Below are positions 1 through 10,664 of a stretch of DNA of 64,000 nucleotides, one piece after another. The notes beneath the pieces were generated by a model that was not told the DNA's origin, did not search any database, and saw only the letters and a program-made list of their open reading frames with translations. A program made the position numbers and the translations under genes. The stretch is taken from the NCBI GenBank assembly GCA_019096065.1, contig JAGUCH010000006.1, forward strand, positions 2,748,001-2,812,000. The letters run 5' to 3'. Positions within the stretch are counted from its first letter, which is position 1; the number at the start of each line of letters is the position of its first letter. The DNA is from Paracyclopina nana. Taxonomy: Eukaryota; Arthropoda; Copepoda; Cyclopoida; Cyclopettidae.

Positions 1-1764
1 CAAATCAATGGCATTGTCCACAACGTCTTCATCTGGAGGCTCAATCATTTGGGTAAGAAAAGTTTTTACGTCAATGGGCAAGCCCAATGACAAGACATTC
101 AACACGACTTCTTCCAGTTGAAGACGTTTGATTTCCGGAACAACATACTCGCTCAAAGTTTCATATTGCTCTCTGGAGAAAAAATGCCAGCATTTCCCTT
201 CTCTCACTCTTCCAGCCCGACCTGCACGTTGCAAAGCACTGGATTTGCAGATCCATTCCAAAGTCAAATTTGAGACCTTGTACAATACATTGTACTTCAT
301 CACGTTGATCCGTCCCGAGTCAACTACGTACACCACATCATCAATCGTGATTGATGTCTCTGCCAAGTTGGTGCTCAGAATCACCTTTCTTTTGCCCTTT
401 TCAGCTGGTTTCAGAGCCTCCTTTTGCTGGATCGGGTCAACCTAAGAAGCCAAACATTTTCACGCTGCACAGTATTTAAAAAAGGTTGGTTATGCATTAG
501 AGAAGCTTTAAAAGAACAGTTTTCATAGTGCTAATTGGAGTAGCTTTTCTATTTCTAAAGCTATTGTACCTGAGAATGTAACGTGTGGATGACAGCATCA
601 TCACCAAGCCAGTGGGGATTTTTATCTTCAACACTGAGGCTGTATTCCAGCTCTGAAATGCGTTCCCAACCTGGAAGGAAGACAAGGATGGCTCCGGAGT
701 CGATGTCATACTTGTTATGAATATGATGGATAAGCTTGGCCATATGTCTAACATCTAACTCCTTGGCACAGTCCACGCTGGAGACAACATAATCGTGGCC
801 AAGACCAAAGATGTCCCTGCTGAAGTCATCCAGGTAATACTCTTCTATCAAATGAGTCCTTCCTTCCACTTCAATGACAGGACATTCATCCATATACCCA
901 GAGAACATTTGGACGTCTAAGCTAGCTGACATGATGATGATCTTGAGCTTGGACTTGTTGAGGATGATCTTGAGGACACAGAGGAGCACATCAGTCCAAA
1001 GGTCCCTCTCATGGACCTCATCAAGTACAACATGCGAAAATTCCTCAAGGTCTGGATCATACCTTAGCAGCTGCTGAAGGATTCCCGGAGTGCAAACAGT
1101 GATCGCACCAACGCTTCGTGGCCTCTCCGACTCAAACCTAACTTCATAGCCAACTGATCTTTCCTGGGGTTAGATAAAAAATGCATCAAATCTGTGTAAA
1201 AGCAGCTTTGCACGTAAAAATGTACCATTTGTGGAGTGAGCTTAATCACTTGCCCTCTTTCCTCACTGATGCGACATGCCACAGATATAGCAGCGATTCT
1301 CCGTGGCTGAATTACCAGGATATTGGTCGTTGATCCCTGGGCGTTTTGCAGGCAATCTTCCAAGATGTATTGGGGAACTTGAGTAGTCTTGCCACTTCCA
1401 GTCTCACCTTTGACCAAGACGCACTGGTTAAGACGTATTGCTTGAATAATGTCATCACGACGCTCAAAAATGGACAGAGCCTGCCTAACTTTAAAAAAAT
1501 GATCCGGACTCTCGCGTCGTAACTCCTCTTTCTTCAAAATCAAGTCTACCCGATCATTTTGGCTCAATAACTTTTTTCCCTCCATGATTTGCTGATGAAG
1601 GTCTCCCCGTCTCTGACAGGAAAGGCCAACTAGCTGCTTGTCAATCTTAAATAATCTTAAATATACTTTTAACACAGCTGCACAGCTGCAGAATTAAATA
1701 ACCATGATAACTCGCGAATACTAACCTTTAGATAAGCTTCAATAAACTCTACGAAATTACTCAT
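1..1764 (-). CDS. DEAH-box RNA helicase, DHX36/DHX9 class (5' part, runs off the left edge)
   Basis: Four minus-strand exons join in phase 0: 1764-1726, 1612-1250, 1163-570 and 441-1. The start is the ATG at 1764, giving MSNFVEFIEAYLK, followed by a gttagt donor. Visible helicase motifs are GETGSGKTT (motif I, about residue 82), QPRRIAAISVA (Ia), DEVHERD (II, about residue 182), MSASL (III), GAILVFLPGW, STNLAETSITIDDVV (V) and QRAGRAGR (VI). The order and the text around FLPGW and PP(D/S)xxxV fit the DHX36/DHX9/YTHDC2 branch, which are ATP-driven RNA or G-quadruplex unwinding enzymes. The N-terminus is short and lacks the DHX36-specific Gly-rich region and the R3H or dsRNA-binding domains of relatives. 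The HA2 and OB-fold parts should lie left of the window. All splice joins keep frame and no defect is seen. The subfamily call is less certain than the family. Confidence 0.9.
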
Positions 1765-2135
1765 CTATTGATCGTGCTAAAAGGCTACGTGTTGTAGCTG
1801 CACAGTAAAAGTTGCATTCATGCGCAAGATAAGGCCTATTGAAAAGTCGAATGGTTTTATCATACTGAGTTTGTAAGAAGCAATCCCCGTATTGTGAAAT
1901 ATTTTTGAAGTCGTTTGTCTGCTAAAGTAATATGAGAGCCTTTGATTTCTGGTGCAAGTGGGGCAAATCTTAATTTTTTCGAAGCAATCGTTAAAGATGA
2001 AACAACGTTTGGATCATATATTTTACGTAACAACAAGACAATTGCTCTTCCTTATTAGTTGTTACTTTCTCTCCGCTTGGTGGTCCTTGGTAAGCGCATT
2101 GCTTATTGCAGACCCGTAATCGTCAGTCATAAAAT
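1765..2135. other. Divergent intergenic spacer
   Basis: This is the shared 5' region between the minus-strand helicase and the plus-strand receptor gene. It is AT-rich. I see no clear TATA box. An AGATAAGG word near 1826-1840 could be a GATA-factor site. Nothing else is recognised. Confidence 0.5.
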
Positions 2136-3556
2136 ATGAACGTTGATTTTGAAGTCACATCAAACATGACCCATAAGTCTCTGGATGCTACCCACTCTTC
2201 AATTGCCATATTGATGTGGGTCCTGATTGAAATTCCTGGAAATTTCATGCTACTAGGGCTGATTATGTTCGAAAAATACGGCGGGGATCCATTAAAACGA
2301 AGAATCATTGATCAGGTATGTTTGCCACATCTAAGTGTTCGTTACTCGAGATCCTTTGAATATACTAATAAATGTAAGAAAATCTGACAAGCAGAAGTTA
2401 TTATTGAAGGCACACTACGACCTAAACGGCATTGATTTTTCGTTCGACATAATATTTTCCATCGAAGCATATTTTTTTCAAAGACTGCCTTTTAAAAATT
2501 CAGTAATCAAATCAAAAGCTAACAAGTAATTTGAACACATCGCACAGGTTTTGATATTTACTAGAGTAAGCATTTTTAGTTAATTGCAATTGTGAATCAT
2601 CCATCATATTTCATACTTCATGTTCAGACTGATCCTAATACATACTTCATCTTACCTCTTACTCGTAAATGAAAAAACCATAACCGTTTGAAGCAATGTT
2701 TTTTTCTTCTATGCAGCTTTTCACAAGTGGATACAGTGCCATCATTTTTCGTAATCTAACTGTAGTCAATATCTTCATGATTAAAGTATTTGGAATTCAC
2801 GATGTCGGCCTACTTTTGGCTCAGATCACCACCATAATACGAGGAGCTACTATTGTCTTTTTGCTCATGGTGATCATCGAAGTTACTATTGTAAGATACA
2901 TGATAGTATTCGTGTGGAGGAGAGTACCACCCATTAATGATGCTTTTCTTGTGAATTTTCTCACTTTTCTCAACATGATAACTGGGACCCTTGTAAGCCT
3001 TGCAAGATATGGGACCGGCGAACATGCCGACCTTCTATGTAGGTTACAAGGGATTCCTGATGCCATGATTCCATCCCCAGCAATACAGCTAAAGTGAGTG
3101 AAGAGCGTAACTCATTTCTTCATAATCAAATACTTTTTGCTATATCATAACAGGATACCTGCTAAACTAGCAGTAACTGCTGTTCTTGGGCTTGTCTTGC
3201 TACTGATGCGACAGAGCATCCAGAAAATAATTCATCATTTCAAGAGGAACTCAGTTTCCCCCCTTCACATGGAAGCAGCACACCAGTCCGCCTTTAATAA
3301 CAGTACACACAATCCAGAAATCATGAGCCAAACCTTGGTCACTGTATCAGTCTTTCTAGCTGTTTTGCCTGCACTCCCTACCATATATTTCTATGTATAC
3401 CTTAACAATTCTGGTCGTTCTGACTACCTGCAGAACATACTTTTGATTGATCTTCTACCACATTTAACCATGACTTTCAACTTACCTCTAGTCATTTTTT
3501 GCAGCAATGCATCCCTGAGAAAATTTGTGAAAAGGTTTCCTTACACAAATGCTTAA
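2136..3556 (+). CDS. Orphan seven-helix receptor-like protein
   Basis: Three exons (2136-2315, 2717-3093, 3154-3556) join through gtatgt...gcag and gtgagt...acag introns to give 319 codons. The product has about seven hydrophobic segments. The first lies around IAILMWVLIEIPGNFMLLG. The third ends in IVRY, where rhodopsin-like receptors have DRY. The last contains NLPLVIF, at the place of NPxxY. A GGDPLKRRIIDQ loop follows helix 1. Size and helix layout fit a rhodopsin-like GPCR, but the usual disulfide Cys pair and NPxxY are not clear, so it may belong to a lineage-specific arthropod orphan family. No ligand can be inferred. An AATAAA lies at 3651, about 95 bases after the stop. The reading frame is intact. 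Confidence 0.6.
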
Positions 3557-5515
3557 TGCTACATGAAATACACACAATATTCAGCTGCCTAGTTTGGCAT
3601 TTTTAAATGCTTAAAAGCAGAGATAAGAGTTGGGAGATTTTCAAGAGCACAATAAATCGCTAAAGCCTTTAAGTATGCTACATGTTAAAGCCCACTTGTA
3701 ACTTACGAAAGCTATAAATCACTATTGTATCTGAAAATTTTATATCGCATAGAGACGCAAAATGTCATATTTCTCTTGCTTGGACTAGTCACCCACTATA
3801 TAAATATATTTCTGAATTCTTCTTACACATAGGCCTTTCTTGAATTCTTTTCAATAATAATATATAATCAATAATACCTTCTTATTACATTTAGGACACC
3901 CGAGCACCTTGAGTGAATTTACTTTTATGAAGAAAGGACAAGAGGTTTGAGTGAGTGAGGCAAAAATATTACGCATTCAAAGCTCAATGCTGTTTTTTTC
4001 AGGAGCTCAAAAATGCACTTTATGTCATAAAAAGGAGAAACAGGAAAATCCACGTTCAAAGTTGTTTTCTTCAGAGCTCGCTTTTCCATTCATTTTCTGA
4101 ATTAAGCCGTTGTATGAATCATTTAGAAATGGATCTACTCTAACTTAGCTTGCGATATGTAAAGTTTGTTTTAGGTGTTGGCACTGTTCTAATTTAGGCC
4201 AATGTGAATGAAAACTATAGATTTTTTTTTCAATTCAAACAAGATGAAGGGCGTGATGAAAATACTGTTGTGCAGCTTTTAGTTGTATTTGTTCGAGTGT
4301 TGGGACGACAGCATTGCTTAAAAGAAGTAACAGATGTAAGGCTAACAAAGAATATTTGCTACCTGCAGGAACTTATCTCCTCACTCATTTGTTATCTTGA
4401 GATAGTGAATATGATATTTGATCAATTTTGAAGTACTTTAAAATTTTAAGGAAAGAGTTATAAAGTACGCCACTTTGTCAATTTAAAAGGATTTTTCGTT
4501 TTCTTGAGTCTTGGTGTATTGTATCATTATGCTGATCTTAGAGTGCACAGTGGGTTTATTTGCCGATTTCACGCGCACGGAAAAAAGTCGCGAAATGAAC
4601 GTAGCACCTCTTTCTTATTAGCGGTAAGCTAAAAATATTCCATCCTGGCACCCGGGAGAGCAAGTAAGAGCAGCCAATTCTGGTGGATTATCAATTTATG
4701 CTATAAGCTTGACTTCCCTGACTTGGTCACTCAATTGGAGTCGTTTGGAATCATAAGTTATGGGAGATTCAATTTTTGCTCAAATTGTACAAAGTTGCTG
4801 TTCTACTGAATTCGCCAAAATCAACTTTTGTCCAAAAATTATGTTTCCTTCATCAAATTTGAATCTTTATCTGTCAATAAACATTAATTTGTGCTCTTTA
4901 GATAGCCTAGAAGTCATACAAATTAGAAACTGAAAATGGGTGCTAAAATCGGAAATCTGCGATTTGACGTAATTTCTCATGCGCGTAAAATCGGCTTTTG
5001 ATCCACTGTGGAGTGGTAAATTGAAGTCATGTTGATCTGAGTTTATTATGGCTTTGTAGATGAGGCTTGAAAAGAGTTGATTTATGCTGTGGCTGATTGA
5101 ATCAGCTCCAAAACTAGTGGGCTGGCTACAGGCACAAAAATACAACTTTTGTTCGGTCATCATTTTTGCTGATAATTTGTCACATTTTGCTGAGTCATTG
5201 TATAGCTCCCTTTGGGAAAAAAGAGGTATATTTCAATAATGTTACTTTGGCATCTTAAGAGTAATTCACTAACCTAGGCCCATTTCAAGGCTAATCAAAT
5301 AATCTCATCTTTGATTTGCCTTATTGAGCAAGCATTTCTTTTTCTTATCCGTACTCAATTCCCTCCATTTCCCAAGAAAACAGATTTTAACGAGAAATAT
5401 AAACAATCTTAGCAATGCTGTCCATATCTAAGAAAGGAATCTATCATTAGAAAAGCTTAGGGTGGAATTTACAGGTCAAATTTGCCAAGAAAAGTGTCGG
5501 CGCTGGCCTAGTTAT

Positions 5516-5613
5516 GCTCACAAAATTATGCAACGGCGACAGAATGTCTAGATCAAAGCTTCTAACGGTTTTTATGGCGCCTTCGAGTCTAGACATTTTG
5601 CCGCCGCAATTTG
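5516..5613. repeat. Inverted repeat around a TCTAGA core in the CpG-rich island
   Basis: GGCGACAGAATGTCTAGA on the left is matched by TCTAGACATTTTGCCGCC on the right, with about 40 bases between the arms. It could be a short foldback or regulatory palindrome; no function is known. Confidence 0.5.
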
Positions 5614-5763
5614 AAAATACAGGGTTAGTGTCGCTGCCCATGCTATGTTGCTAAGGGGTGGGGGTTGTGAAAATCGATGCTTTTTTGGTGCGCCAAATGG
5701 CAACGCGCTTTTGTGCAACTCAAACAAGCCACAACGCTGACAACAGCGCCTCAGCTGACGCAA

Positions 5764-5792
5764 AGCGCGCGCGCACGCACGCACGCACGCAC
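5764..5792. repeat. (GCAC)n microsatellite
   Basis: A run of GC and GCAC units follows GCGCGCGC. It is a simple repeat inside the CpG-rich segment. Confidence 0.85.
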
Positions 5793-7329
5793 TTTGTTCT
5801 GATAGCAAAGGCTAACTCAGTTCTACTTTTGTGTCATTTTGTTCCACTTCATGTTTGCTTTTCGTTGCATCTTATCGCAAAACCACGTGGATTTCATGGG
5901 AAAAACGCCTCCTTGTTTTTTGTTCGAGAGTAAGTTGTCAGCTGATTTGGCAGAATGTGAGATTAGTGACTTGTTTTAAATTAGGCTTGAAAAATCTTCT
6001 TAGTTAAAAACCTAAAGTTTTTAAAATATAATTTTTGACAGTCTTTTCTGATTCTAGTAATTCTGTGACCTTTGTGACACTTCTCTTTCTTTAATTTGAT
6101 GACTTTGAAATGTGACATTAATCTACCAAATCTTGTTCATCAAGTTTTCAAAATTGTAACTCTGTCCATCAAAATTGCATTTATCTCTTAATATCATAAT
6201 TTTGATAAGGTTTTATTTTGTTACTTAGTTTCAGTTCTTTCAGCTTGCTTGAAATAGCCATGAAACTTTACATAGTGATTTATATCCTTCTACTCAATCC
6301 AGCGTGCACTTAAGTGTGCATGAAAACGCTATCTATTTTGAAAATGTGCTTTTGTGGATAGTTGTTGCTAAGACTCTTTCTCTCTCTCTCGTTTTTTTGT
6401 CTGAGCTACAACAACTTGATGAATGTTTTGCTAAGCACACAGTTGTTCCAAACATACTGCGAAGATATAACTTTTTATAGGATATATTATATGCAAATGA
6501 GATTATCTTACTATTAATCTAATGAGCAACTCGCAGTCGTTTCAAAGTTTAGCCCACTGTGCAATGGATTAAAGTCCAAGCATTCGAACACTTTGTCACA
6601 GTGGGTAAATGTTAGTTTTTTATTGGGCTTGTGTGGATTGGCAATTAACTTTCAGACATTTTTTATGTGATATTCTTTGTTTATTGAGCCAAGTTTACTA
6701 CTAATGGTGTACTGAGCATTTCAGACAAAAAAACCTAAATCACGTGTTCTTTGCGTGAACGTCGAAAAGCAAGCTTGACCACTGTGCTAAATTTGTCCAT
6801 CGTAATTCAGTCAAATTGCTGTTTTAACTTTTCTGAGCCCCATAAAAATAAAAATAATTGCCCCCTTTTATGAAGTTCCTGGACCACAAACTGCAGTTAG
6901 AGTGGAGCCCAAAAGTGGTCCCTTTATTTTTATTGTACTTCAAATTATACTATTTTGGCGTCTTTTTTGGAGGCACGCAGAATTTTAAGATAACCTCGAA
7001 TGCTATGGGGAAAATGTGGATTAATTTAGGAAAACGTGACTGAATTTATGAAAAAATATATATCGATTACGCTACAATAAAATGTTGACCTCTGAGGTTG
7101 TGTACTACAAAAACCCAACTGGTTTCTCTCCATTTTCAGCTGATTTTCGTTAGAATTATCATCTGCAATCCTAATCAAGAAGTTGTGTAAACAAAAATGA
7201 TCTGCAGTATTATTGTGCTCTGCTCCACTTATGATTGCCTTATCAGGAGAAATGGAATGACAAAAGAATCAACACGTTTAGTGTGCAGTTGATACTAATT
7301 ATGATCACTATGGTGAGATTGGACTCTGA

Positions 7330-9889
7330 AGGGGCAATAGTGCAACCTCGAGGCCGTTGAGGCCGAAACGACCTCAGCAACAACTCCGTCAGCCAAAACA
7401 GCCCTGCCTCAGATGGCAATGGACGCGAATCACCTGCTCACTTGGATTTGTCTTCATTTTTGCTGCCATTGTCAGGTAAGATCAACTGACATAGAACAGA
7501 AGGGAAAACTCAAGATTGTTATGATGCCTCAAAAACTTGGCTTGTTAATTACCATGTTTAAGAAGCTGTGAATAATTTTTCAAGATTTAGACTTCAGAAA
7601 TTAACCTATATATTTACCTTTTTTGATGAAGATGCTGTAACAGAAGATTACATAACAAGGGGCTTATCTTGTAGTTAAGTGCATATGCTATTGTAAAATG
7701 AGCTATGCATGAAACGATAAACGTACAATTGTTGTGACGTCCTATTTCCAGCAAAACGTGTAGATTTTTTCAAATCGCGGATGGCTTTTTTGCCAGTCAA
7801 GGCTATTTGCGCTGCTGTGTAGTAGCTCTGGGTACATTTGCACTTAGAATTCCCATTCCAGGTGCATCATGAATCATGAAGTTTTGCTTTTTCAGCCGAA
7901 TCGTCATGCCAATGTATGTAGAGTACAAAATCTTTCAAAATATGCCATGGGAAAATGGGAGCGACTCTTACGAAGCCTGGAAGTCTCCACCAGTCACACC
8001 AACCATGGCTCTCTATGTGTTCAACTTCACCAACACTGAAGCATTTCTAGCAGGTGAAAAAGATCCCCTCACAATATTTAAAACCACCTACATTTTCTGT
8101 TCCTCTTAGGGCGGGAAAAGCCCAATTTCGTGCAGGTTGGGCCTTACTTGTACAGGCAGAAAATGGTGAAAAGGAACATGAGCTTTTCTAGCGATGGTGA
8201 AGAGCTCACTTACTCAGTGTATAGAGAGTTCTACTATGAGTCTGAACTGAGTGAAAGGAGCGCCTACAATGACCAAGTGATTGTCCCAAACATCCCCTTA
8301 TTCGGCCTTATAAAGGCCTTATCCAAGGGCAGTCCAACTGAAAAGCAAATCACCAGGTCCCTATTGGAGTCGTATGCTTCTGTGGGCATTGACACTGGAC
8401 CTTTCATCAAGGTGTCAGTGCATGAGCTATTTTGGGGATATCCCAGCATTTTGATGAGCATGCAGAGACTCCAAGAGAACCCAAATTGCAATAGCCAAGA
8501 TGACGAGGACTTTTTCTCACTCTTTGATGATGACACTTCTGCAGATGAGGAGGACTCGAATAAAATCAATTGTGATATCACACCAGGAAATCTGGTCCCT
8601 TTTGGAGTGTTTTCAATGAGGAATGGGACAGTTCTTGACCCCAGAACTGTGAAAACAGGTAACTTTTTGTGTACTCGTGAATTGAGTGCCAAAATGTAGA
8701 CAACAAAGCAATCATCATCTTCTTCATCTTCATCTTCTTTGTTGCGATCCGTCCAATTATGCAATTTGAAAAAAATATGAATAATCTTGTGCCTCAAATC
8801 TGGTTCTTTCTAGACAGAAATTTGATTCTATCTCAACATTTATTTACTTGTGCTTTATTTTCAGTTCTTATCAAATGTACCCAGATTTTTGTTATTTAAA
8901 GATAATTTTAATTTTAAGAAAAGCTGCTCGGATCATGTGGTTACTTTGGTTAATTTTAGAACATTCCATTCCAGATTTGAATAAATGCTTCATGTAATAT
9001 ATATTCCAGGGAAAAACTCACCATTCATCAAAGGTCACATGGTGGCCTGGCATGGAAAGAAAAGGCTGAATTACTGGTCATCTGACCAATGCAACCAAGT
9101 TCAAGGCCGAGATCCGAGTGGCCTTCCCCTTGTGATCACTGACCAAGATGTGATAAGTCTATTTATTGGCCAGATTTGCCGTCCTCTCAATTTCAAATTT
9201 GACAAGCATGTCATCGTTGATCGAGACCTAAGTCCAGCCATGCGATTTGTGCCTCAAGAATCGTCATTCGCGTCCCCTGATCAAGTACCTGAGAATGCTT
9301 GCTATTGCCTTCAAGAGCCCTGCTTACCTTCTGGACTTTTGGACATTGGTGGCTGCCAAATTGGCTCACCTGTCTACATGTCTTGGCCTCATTTTCTGCA
9401 TGGTGACCCCAAAATCCGAACTCTCATCGAGGGGATGGCTCCAGATGAAGAACAGCACTCTTTCTTCATGGATCTCCTGCCAGTAAGCCTACACCAAAAG
9501 AAGCCTTTCCTTTTTCTATTAAGATTTTTCTTAGAAATATGGTGTTGCCCTGAGAGCCCTTGCCAGGCTACAAATGAATGTAATTGCTGAGAAAAATGAT
9601 GGCTTTGGCTGGTTCAGCAATATTCAGGCTGAAAAAGTGTACTTACCCGTTATGTGGCTTGAAGAAGGCATTATTGGGCCTTCAGAAGTAATTATTCGTT
9701 AAAGTTATTTGTATGTTCGCTTATCAACTGCTTTTATTTCAGCCAATGAAGGACAAAGTGAAATATGTCTACAGTCTCCCTGATATGGTGGCCAATTTGC
9801 AAACGATGGGCCTATTTGTCCTTGGCCTTGTCCTACTTATACCTGAGATCATTTTATGGTCCAGAAATTGCTTTGCAGACCTCAGATAA
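7330..9889 (+). CDS. CD36 / LIMP-2 family scavenger receptor (class B)
   Basis: Coding exons are up to 7475, then 7896-8053, 8110-8658, 9010-9482, 9535-9687 and 9743-9889 (TAA); phases agree at every join. The protein has a basic cytosolic tail, an N-terminal membrane helix (ITCSLGFVFIFAAIV), a large luminal domain and a C-terminal helix (LQTMGLFVLGLVLLIPEIILW). Family landmarks are VGPYLYR, ELFWGYPS, LNYWSSDQCN, GLPLVIT, CYCLQEPC, GLLDIGGCQIGSPVYMSWPHFL and LEEGIIGPS. Such proteins bind and move lipids or lipoproteins at the surface or lysosome. An acidic loop between WGYPS and PFGVF (DDEDFFSLFDDDTSADEE) is longer than in the relatives I know. The start is unresolved: the frame is open back to a TGA at 7327-7329 with no ATG, so a 5' exon is missing. 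The 3' AATAAA is at 9930. Confidence 0.9.
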
Positions 9890-10104
9890 AGACTCTATGA
9901 AAGAAATGATATATAGTTTTTACCAGAATAATAAAAAGTCCGATTTCTACTAGGAAATCTTCATGAAACATATTTATTTGAAATCTTGGATTTTTCTAGC
10001 TTGAAAAATTACTCTGAAGGATACTTTTCGGCTTTATCATAGTATAACCTTTAAAAAAATTTGATTGCTCAACTGTATATGCGTCTGTTAAAAAGTATAT
10101 GCTT

Positions 10105-10127
10105 TTATCTACGCAATGCTAAGATAA
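10105..10127. promoter_or_regulatory. Inverted GATA-site pair upstream of the secreted-protein gene
   Basis: TTATCT (10105-10110) and AGATAA (10122-10127) face each other 26-48 bases before the ATG at 10153. The arrangement recurs upstream of three nearby genes, which suggests a GATA-factor element (inference). Confidence 0.4.
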
Positions 10128-10152
10128 GTTAGTGATTCGCAGAAGATTGAAG

Positions 10153-10648
10153 ATGCAACTCGGCAGAATTTCTCTTTGGCTAGCAATTCTCCCCATTTTT
10201 GGTGCTTCGCAAAAGGGGAAAAAGTGAAGGCAATCATAACTAAGACCAAAAGCTGCTTTACTTGTGGCATGATTGAAAATGCTGGGCAACTTGACATCAA
10301 AATTTGTGGCGAAGATGCTTGCTGTTTTGTGCAACATTTGGATAACAATGAATCAAATTTCAACTCTGGAGGTCAGGACAGATTTGAAGGGCCTGCTAGC
10401 CTCTTTGAATGCAACAATTTTGAGGTGTCACAAAAAGCAAAATTGAAAATAAGCCAGACCTAAGAAAATTTTCTTTTCAGTTCAAGGGAATGGATAGAGC
10501 CAGTGCAATGCAAATAACTGTATTTCACGAGGGAACAGATGGAATCACTCTTGATTACGTAAGGATTGAGAGTGATGAAAGGATCAGAGAATGTCCAATT
10601 GGAGTCAAGTTGGATGATGGAGAGTTTTTCTCAACTATTTGCTTTTGA
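10153..10648 (+). CDS. Small secreted Cys-rich protein, PLAT-like
   Basis: ATG 10153 opens a signal peptide (MQLGRISLWLAILPIFGAS). The mature part follows in exon 1 (to 10424) and exon 2 (10481-10648, TGA), joined in phase 0. It reads ...KSCFTCGMIENAGQLDI, KICGEDACCF, FECNNFEF, ITVFHEGTDGITLDYVRI, ECPIG and STICF. The spacing of Cys pairs and the strand-like ICG...HEGTDG...LDYV pattern resembles PLAT/LH2-type secreted beta-sandwich proteins. Signal peptide and mature domain are one base out of frame at an AAAAGGGGAAAAA tract (10211-10223), most simply a missing base in the assembly. The alternative is a start in the downstream frame with no signal peptide. It converges on the alkylsulfatase-like gene with 16 bases between stop codons. 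The specific function is unknown. Confidence 0.6.
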
Positions 10649-10664
10649 ACATGTGTCATTATGA

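Larger units (their letters stand above)
3557..7329. other. Long spacer with a CpG-richer island
   Basis: No supported coding exon was found. The open frames here are short and lack splice or protein support. The segment at about 5480-5940 is clearly richer in CpG than its surroundings, holds a (GCAC)n run and an inverted repeat, and ends near 5928 with CGAGA followed by GTAAGT, a good splice donor. It may be the promoter and noncoding first exon of the CD36 gene downstream (inference). Confidence 0.4.

Noticed and set aside
3955-5163. Short frames between the receptor and the CD36 gene
   Set aside because: They are AT-rich frames of 60-100 codons without splice context or recognisable protein text.
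5658-5933. 91-codon frame in the CpG-rich island
   Set aside because: It begins at a non-ATG codon, runs through the (GCAC)n repeat and has no protein character; kept only as a possible noncoding exon.
8264-8797. 177-codon antisense frame
   Set aside because: It is the opposite strand of a CD36 exon and has no splice or family support.
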